Below, in pieces: positions 59,147 to 64,000 of a stretch of 64,000 nucleotides of DNA (positions within the stretch are counted from its first letter, which is position 1; every line of letters begins with the position of its first letter). Both the position numbers and the translations under genes were made by a program. The notes beneath the pieces are model-generated. The model did no database searches. It saw only the letters and a program-made list of their open reading frames with translations, and was not told the DNA's origin. Source of the stretch: Citrobacter sp. Cu233 (GTDB taxonomy: Bacteria; Pseudomonadota; Gammaproteobacteria; Enterobacterales; Enterobacteriaceae); assembly GCF_030332225.1 (NCBI RefSeq), contig NZ_JAOWIF010000031.1:1-64000 (forward strand), read 5' to 3'.

Positions 59147-60295
59147 ATGGCTCTGCATTCCACGCGCTGGCTGGCGCTCAGTTATTTCACCTATTTCTTT
59201 AGCTACGGTATTTTTCTGCCTTTCTGGAGCGTCTGGCTCGAAGGGTTAGGGCTGACGCCGGAAACCATTGGTGTGCTGCTGGGCGCGGGGCTGATTGCTC
59301 GTTTTCTGGGGAGTTTGCTGATTGCGCCGCGCGTGAGCGATCCCTCCCGCCTGATCTCTGCCTTGCGTATCCTGGCGCTCCTGACGCTGGTCTTTGCGCT
59401 GGCTTTCTGGGCGGGAACCCACGTCGCGTGGCTGATGGTGGTGATGGTCGGCTTTAACCTGTTTTTCTCACCGCTGGTGCCGCTGACGGATGCGCTGGCC
59501 AACACCTGGCAAAAACAGATCACCATGGATTATGGGCGGGTGCGCCTGTGGGGGTCTGTGGCATTTGTGATCGGCTCCGCGCTAACCGGTAAACTGGTGA
59601 GCTTGTTTGATTACCGGATGATCCTTGTACTGTTGTCGCTTGGGGTCGCGTCGATGCTGCTGGGGATGATGATCCGCCCGAGTGTTCAGCCTGCGGGTGA
59701 AAACCGTCAGCAGGAGAGCGCAGGATGGCCGGCCTGGCGCACGTTGATAGCCCAAAGCTGGCGTTTTCTCGCCTGCGTAAGCCTGCTGCAAGGGGCTCAT
59801 GCGGCCTATTACGGTTTTAGCGCCCTCTACTGGCAGTCGGCTGGATATTCTGCCTCGGCGGTAGGGTACTTATGGTCGCTCGGTGTGGTGGCGGAAGTGA
59901 TTATTTTTGCGCTCAGCCACAAGCTATTCCGTCGCTTTAGCGCTCGCGATCTGCTGCTGCTCTCTGCCGTTTGCGGCGTGGTGCGTTGGGGATTGATGGG
60001 CTGGAGTACCGAACTGCCGTGGCTGATTGTAGTGCAGATCCTGCATTGCGGCACATTTACGGTCTGTCATCTTGCGGCGATGCGTTATATCGCGACGCGA
60101 CAGGGCAGCGAAGTCATTCGTTTGCAGGCGGTTTATTCCGCGGTGGCGATGGGGGGGAGTATCGCCATCATGACCGTGTTCGCCGGCTACCTGTATCAAA
60201 ATCTGGGCAGCGGCGTATTCTGGGTGATGGCGCTGGTGGCGCTTCCCGCCATCGCCTTGCGGCCTAAAGTGACGGCGCAGGCATCGGCGTTATGA
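59147..60295 (+). CDS. hcaT: Phenylpropionate transporter HcaT (MFS)
   Basis: Predicted importer of 3-phenylpropionate, of the nucleoside:H+ symporter-like MFS group. About twelve hydrophobic segments are visible, with the N-terminus LSYFTYFFSYGIFLPFWSVWL. Its 382 residues compare with 379 in E. coli. It ends by overlapping the stop of csiE by six bases. In this genome it is parted from hcaR by the whole yph cluster, so it must be expressed from its own promoter or from yph readthrough. Confidence 0.93.
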   Translation: MALHSTRWLALSYFTYFFSYGIFLPFWSVWLEGLGLTPETIGVLLGAGLIARFLGSLLIAPRVSDPSRLISALRILALLTLVFALAFWAGTHVAWLMVVMVGFNLFFSPLVPLTDALANTWQKQITMDYGRVRLWGSVAFVIGSALTGKLVSLFDYRMILVLLSLGVASMLLGMMIRPSVQPAGENRQQESAGWPAWRTLIAQSWRFLACVSLLQGAHAAYYGFSALYWQSAGYSASAVGYLWSLGVVAEVIIFALSHKLFRRFSARDLLLLSAVCGVVRWGLMGWSTELPWLIVVQILHCGTFTVCHLAAMRYIATRQGSEVIRLQAVYSAVAMGGSIAIMTVFAGYLYQNLGSGVFWVMALVALPAIALRPKVTAQASAL

Positions 60296-61567
60296 TTCGA
60301 GGATTTTGCGGATCTGCTGCTGCTGATGCGGCGTAAGCGCCAGGTCCGCATGAATCAACGGGGGTGAAAACAGCGGCAGCGGCGTGGTGTATGGCGTGAT
60401 AATCAGCGCCACACCACGCGGCGACCCCTGTTTCTGAAAGTCCTGCATCGGCATATGTTTGATATTCAGCGGCAGCAAAGTCAGTTCGCGTAGCTGTTGT
60501 TCTATATGGGTTTCGAGTCGTTCATTATTGCCGGTCAGCAGGATTATCTGCTTCTCGTGTAAATCCTTTTCCTGCATCAGCCAGGCGCCGAAAATGACGG
60601 CCACCAGCCCAGTCTCTTCCTCTGAAAAACGCACATCGTATTCCTCTTCGAATCCGTGTAACGCTTCACGCGTGGTACGTACTAACCGGGGATACAGCCG
60701 ACTGAATTCTTCCGGCAGGGTGTTATCAATACCAATGGCGAACAGACTGCGGTTCAGCGCTTGAGCCAGATGGACATACAGTTGGTCATTTAGCCCCTGT
60801 TCATCGCTGAAGCGGACGTTGCCGTACTCACGAAACCGCAGCACCAACCGGGCAATCTCAAGGCGCAGACGACGATCCTGCTGGTGGTTATCACGGATCG
60901 GATCGGGGATGCGGATCATCGAAAACAGCAGCGCCATAAATAGCGATTCCCCCAACGGCGCACTCTGCATAACGTGCCGTTGCCAGTGGCGGCCGATTTC
61001 CTCAGCGAGTGGGTATTCGGCACAAGCTTGCGCCCAGCGTTGTTGCAGAGGATTAAACTCCGGGGTGATCCCTGCGTGATGCTGTAGCAGGCAGTACTGT
61101 AAATAAAGCCGCAGAAACTGGATATCTCGGCACTCAAACGACTTCTGCAAGCGTCGGGAACACAGGTTGATCAGCGCATGCAGATTGGTGTCGTCATACA
61201 GCGTCCGCGCAATACCGCGTTGTTTAAGTTCCATTTTTAACGCCGGGGTAAACTGCTGGGCAATAAACGTTGGACAAATCCGCAGGCCACGGCGCAGCCA
61301 CTGTAACAGGCACAGACGCTGATTAAGCGGGGTTCCTTCTATTACATAACTTCCATTCTGAGCGGTGGTAATGGCGAGCCGATGATAGCGCTGGATTTCG
61401 AGCCCGGCACCGATAATATCTTCCCGAACCGTGGCATCATCGACCCCGTTCAGCGTGCTGAAAGTCTGCGCAGTGGCAACCTGCCCTGGCAGGAAAAGCG
61501 TCAGAAGCACCTGACAACGGCGCTGGGGAGCGGATAGTACAGATGGCGGGGCAAGCGTTGACATCAT
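60290..61567 (-). CDS. csiE: Stationary-phase inducible protein CsiE
   Basis: Protein of unknown function with PRD (PTS regulation domain)-like helical regions and an N-terminal helix-turn-helix-like segment (about 15-60), which places it near antiterminators and PTS-controlled regulators. Its 425 residues match E. coli CsiE. In E. coli it is induced in stationary phase under sigma-S and cAMP-CRP. The conserved histidines usual in PRD domains are not all obvious. It converges on hcaT with a six-base overlap. Confidence 0.92.
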   Translation of the reverse strand: MMSTLAPPSVLSAPQRRCQVLLTLFLPGQVATAQTFSTLNGVDDATVREDIIGAGLEIQRYHRLAITTAQNGSYVIEGTPLNQRLCLLQWLRRGLRICPTFIAQQFTPALKMELKQRGIARTLYDDTNLHALINLCSRRLQKSFECRDIQFLRLYLQYCLLQHHAGITPEFNPLQQRWAQACAEYPLAEEIGRHWQRHVMQSAPLGESLFMALLFSMIRIPDPIRDNHQQDRRLRLEIARLVLRFREYGNVRFSDEQGLNDQLYVHLAQALNRSLFAIGIDNTLPEEFSRLYPRLVRTTREALHGFEEEYDVRFSEEETGLVAVIFGAWLMQEKDLHEKQIILLTGNNERLETHIEQQLRELTLLPLNIKHMPMQDFQKQGSPRGVALIITPYTTPLPLFSPPLIHADLALTPHQQQQIRKILES

Positions 61568-61697
61568 CTGTAGGATCTCCCGTAAGTATGTTTGATAAGA
61601 ATAGCTAAAGTTTGCTTATTGAAATGGAGAATGGAATGCTTTCCGCCAGGAATGCTGGAGAACGTCACAGAATTTTTAACGTGAGGAACAGTGACCG

Positions 61698-61730
61698 GGA
61701 GTTAAACGCAGCGCGTTAACCCCCTTTTTC
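61698..61730 (+). terminator. Terminator-like hairpin upstream of csiE
   Basis: GGGAGTTAA and TTAACCCCC, with an inner CGC/GCG pair, form an imperfect stem followed by TTTTTC on the plus strand. No plus-strand gene ends here, so either a small RNA ends at this point or the palindrome has another role, for example as an operator for csiE. Confidence 0.4.
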
Positions 61731-61818
61731 ACTGTTTTATCTTTTGTTTAGATATGCCAGAGATGTACTGCATATCTGCTAAACATTATGGAGAACATTT
61801 TATTCTTCTATGGGGTTC

Positions 61819-61999
61819 CGTTCACCTCAACGGTGTTATTTCTCTGAAGCGCAGATACCCGTGAACGTGCAAGGGAGGCTCACCGCCGCCTCCCTTGCAA
61901 CCCAGGCTCCCGGCGGGATTGTTAAGGGTACGGCGATAGTACCCTTAACACGCTCACAGGGAGGATTGTTTCAGAGAAGTGAAAAATATAAGGTGAACG
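61819..61999. repeat. Nested inverted-repeat element, possible structured RNA
   Basis: Two outer 9-bp stems (CGTTCACCT 61819-61827 with AGGTGAACG 61991-61999; TTCTCTGAA 61840-61848 with TTCAGAGAA 61970-61978) enclose two 11-bp perfect hairpins: GCAAGGGAGGC/GCCTCCCTTGC (61869-61898) and GTTAAGGGTAC/GTACCCTTAAC (61921-61949). A direct repeat GGATTGTT follows the hairpin arms. It is non-coding and has no open frame on either strand. It is reminiscent of structured intergenic repeats such as PAIR/RyfA, but I cannot confirm identity. It fills much of the 485-base csiE-isomerase gap. Confidence 0.6.
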
Positions 62000-62009
62000 T
62001 AGTAATATA

Positions 62010-62037
62010 CCGGAGGCAACAGATTCATTACCTCCGG
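62010..62037 (-). terminator. Hairpin after the SIS isomerase gene
   Basis: CCGGAGG / CCTCCGG with a 14-base loop lies 16 bases after the isomerase stop, read on the minus strand, followed by TATATTACT. It is a plausible but weak terminator for the kinase-isomerase operon. Confidence 0.5.
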
Positions 62038-62052
62038 AACAGCTGCCTGGCG

Positions 62053-62652
62053 TTACTTACCACGGCTCAGCGTTAACCCCACATCACCGCCGGGATGCAC
62101 AGACAACAACGTCTCCTTTGAGTAGCCGCTTTCGCTCATCAGGCAGGCGCAGGCGGCATCAAAGATTGCCAGTACCAGCATTATTGACGTGGTTGCCAGC
62201 ATGTTTAGCGGATCGGCTTCGCGCTGTACGCCGGTGGAAATAACCAGTCGCGACGCCCTGGCGATAGCGGAGTTCGGGTTTTCAGTCACGCTGATTACCG
62301 ATACATTCTTCTCAGCAAGCCCTGGCAGCAGCCGGGTGAGTTCATCTGAATTGCCCCCGCGTGACAGCATGATGACCAGATCATCGGCACGTAAAAAACC
62401 CAGGTCGCCATGTGCGGCGTCAGTGGCATTGAGGTAAATTGCCGGACGCTCCACGCAGGCAAGCATATGCGCCACTTTACGTGCTGCAATGCCAGACGTG
62501 CCGACGCCAGTGACGACGATTTTCCCCGTGCAATCGCGCAGTTCCGCCATCAGTGACAGCCAGGTTTGCTCGGTCAGATGCTCTCTCAGTCCCGCGAGAG
62601 CATCGCTGTAGAGTTGCCATACGCCGCTGGCCTGAGACCAGGAATCATTCAT
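62053..62652 (-). CDS. SIS-domain sugar-phosphate isomerase, arabinose 5-phosphate isomerase-like
   Basis: Stand-alone SIS protein of 199 residues, without the CBS pair of KdsD or GutQ. The SIS phosphate-binding motif is VTGVGTSGIAARKVAHML (about 48-65). It shares the arabinose 5-phosphate isomerase marks AAHGDLGFL and HPGGDVG. It may interconvert ribulose 5-phosphate and arabinose 5-phosphate, or act on a related ketose phosphate. Its ATG overlaps the kinase stop by four bases, so the two form one translationally coupled operon. The true substrate is not known. Confidence 0.82.
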   Translation of the reverse strand: MNDSWSQASGVWQLYSDALAGLREHLTEQTWLSLMAELRDCTGKIVVTGVGTSGIAARKVAHMLACVERPAIYLNATDAAHGDLGFLRADDLVIMLSRGGNSDELTRLLPGLAEKNVSVISVTENPNSAIARASRLVISTGVQREADPLNMLATTSIMLVLAIFDAACACLMSESGYSKETLLSVHPGGDVGLTLSRGK

Positions 62653-64000
62653 GCGTCCTCCTGCATCAGCTCGCGGTACTTCATGTGGTCCTGATACATC
62701 TCGTGGAATACCCGGTATTTGCGATCGTAGTACTGCTTAATACGGTTAGTTTGTGGTGTGACCGTCTTACCAATACGACTCATTGCCGACATGGCTTCCG
62801 GGAGGGTGTCAAAAACACCTGCCGCGATGGTTCCCATCATCGCGCTACCCAGCAGCATGGCTTCGCTCTCTTCTGGCAGCAACATTGCGCAACCCGTGGC
62901 GTTAGCATGTTCCTGAACGAAGATCGGGTTCTTTGTCCCGCCGCCGCTGGCCATAATCGTATCGATGGTGTAACCACTTTGATTCATCGTCTCGATAATA
63001 TGACGTGTCCCCAGGGCAATGGCCTGGATAGTTGCCAGATACTGCAACGCCATGTCTTCTGGCGTGCGGGATAGCTTCAGCCCGGTGATTGCCCCTGTGA
63101 GCGTTGGGTTTGCGCGCGGTGAGCGGTTGCCGTGGAAATAGGGCAGGATATGCATGTCGCGGGTCAGGAAGGCGATATCTTCCGGCTCACCGGCCATTTT
63201 ACGCAGCAGTGCGTTCAGGACTTCGTAAATGGTTTGTCCCTGGGACTTCGCTTGCGCCAGTAGTGTTTCATAGCACGGATGCGACTGAATGACGTGGTCG
63301 ATTAACGCCCCGGTCGCTGACTGCCCGCCTTCATTCAGCCAATACCCTGGCAGAACAGCAGAGTAGTAGGGACCCCAGATGCCGCTGATAAAACGGGGTT
63401 CTTTGGAAATGGCCATATGGCCAGTGGAGGTCCCGCCAATCAGTGCGACACGACGGTCGAAATCCGCCACTTCGCCGGAAACGCCGCAGGCGCCGAGTGT
63501 GCCGAGCGTACCTGCGTGGGCATCGATGATCGATACGCTGACGGCAGTCCCCGGAATCAGCCCCATTTCGCTGGCGGCTCGTGCCGACAGCCCATGACCG
63601 AGTGGTTCACCCATGGTTTTTACGTAGCGGCCAATTTTGGCAGCATCGTGCTCCAGTAAATCTTCCAGACCGATCTGGCGGAAGTAGCTGGCATCCCATT
63701 TGTCTTCATGGCCCATATAGGTCCATTTGCATACCGTTGAGCACAGCGAGCGCGTGTCGTCTCCGGTCGCACGCCAGGTGAGGAAGTCTGGCAAATCAAA
63801 GTAGTAACCTGCATTGGCCCAAGTATTGGGCATATGCTGCTTCAGCCACAACAGTTTTGGCGTCTGCATTTCCGGCGAAATAATTCCGCCAACGTAGTCC
63901 AGCACCCGATGGTGCTGGGCGTTAATCCGCTCGGCCTGGGTAATGGCGCGGTGGTCCATCCACACGATAATGTTCTGTTCGCTGCGCCCGGAAGGGCTGA
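62649..64000 (-). CDS. FGGY-family carbohydrate kinase, ribulokinase-like (5' end beyond window)
   Basis: Sugar kinase of the FGGY group that includes D-ribulokinases (YpCarb type). The visible 450 residues cover most of both actin-like lobes: NIIVWMDHRA near the cut N-terminus, the catalytic-aspartate region SIIDAHAGTLGTLG, the phosphate motif ALIGGTSTGH, and MASGGGTKNPIFVQ in the second lobe. The frame stays open to base 64000 with family-like residues (SEQNIIVWMDHRA), so the GTG near 63965 is internal. It is followed by the SIS isomerase in a four-base overlap. The substrate is probably a ketopentose or polyol; this is inference. Confidence 0.85.
   Translation of the reverse strand, partial: SPSGRSEQNIIVWMDHRAITQAERINAQHHRVLDYVGGIISPEMQTPKLLWLKQHMPNTWANAGYYFDLPDFLTWRATGDDTRSLCSTVCKWTYMGHEDKWDASYFRQIGLEDLLEHDAAKIGRYVKTMGEPLGHGLSARAASEMGLIPGTAVSVSIIDAHAGTLGTLGACGVSGEVADFDRRVALIGGTSTGHMAISKEPRFISGIWGPYYSAVLPGYWLNEGGQSATGALIDHVIQSHPCYETLLAQAKSQGQTIYEVLNALLRKMAGEPEDIAFLTRDMHILPYFHGNRSPRANPTLTGAITGLKLSRTPEDMALQYLATIQAIALGTRHIIETMNQSGYTIDTIMASGGGTKNPIFVQEHANATGCAMLLPEESEAMLLGSAMMGTIAAGVFDTLPEAMSAMSRIGKTVTPQTNRIKQYYDRKYRVFHEMYQDHMKYRELMQEDA

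Noticed and set aside
63963-63965. GTG as the start of the FGGY kinase
   Set aside because: The frame stays open to the window edge with family-conserved residues, so the gene is cut by the window and not started here.

Overview
This window is enterobacterial chromosome. It is a gene-dense core block whose protein sequences and gene order closely follow the Escherichia coli K-12 region from kgtP to csiE, read in the opposite direction. Three things point to a close relative other than K-12, most likely Citrobacter or a neighbouring genus (inference from remembered gene orders): a murQ-like etherase plus PTS permease next to yfhH, the position of the yph cluster between hcaR and hcaT, and an FGGY kinase/SIS isomerase operon beyond csiE. 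No rRNA, tRNA, insertion sequence, prophage or CRISPR array was seen.

Layout. 1-13.9 kb: kgtP, yfiM, pssA, patZ, tapT, trxC, yfiF, ung, grcA, eamB, yfiE, srmB and trmN6, a mix of metabolism, DNA repair and RNA modification. 13.9-18.6 kb: nadB, then the sigma-E envelope stress operon rseD-rpoE-rseA-rseB-rseC. 18.9-25.5 kb: lepA-lepB and rnc-era-recO-pdxJ-acpS (translation, secretion, RNA processing, cofactor synthesis). 25.5-31.9 kb: yfhL, then the divergent yfhH / murQ-like / PTS locus, pgpC, tadA and mltF. 32.1-40.6 kb: purL, the GlmY small RNA, glrK-qseG-glrR and glnB. 40.7-43.5 kb: divergent hmp and glyA. 43.5-48.8 kb: the phenylpropionate/cinnamate dioxygenase genes hcaEFCBD with the regulator hcaR. 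48.8-59.1 kb: the uncharacterised sugar-type catabolic cluster yphH / yphGFEDCB. 59.1-61.6 kb: hcaT and csiE, convergent. 61.6-64 kb: a highly structured non-coding stretch, then an isomerase and a kinase that runs off the window edge.

How the parts work together. GlrK/GlrR are predicted to drive GlmY from a sigma-54 promoter just upstream of glrK; three good GlrR-type sites are visible. RpoE is made from its own sigma-E promoter, which lies inside the overlapping leader frame rseD, and is held back by RseA and RseB. HcaT imports phenylpropionate, HcaEFCD oxidise it and HcaB makes the catechol, under HcaR. The yph operon has an ABC importer (YphF/E/D), a zinc dehydrogenase (YphC), a mutarotase-like protein (YphB), a large TPR protein (YphG) and a ROK repressor (YphH). 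The substrate is unknown.

The least explained parts are the yph cluster, the kinase/SIS isomerase pair at the right edge, and a roughly 180-base nested inverted-repeat element at 61819-61999. Nothing in the window looks like a wholly new class of defence or mobile system.
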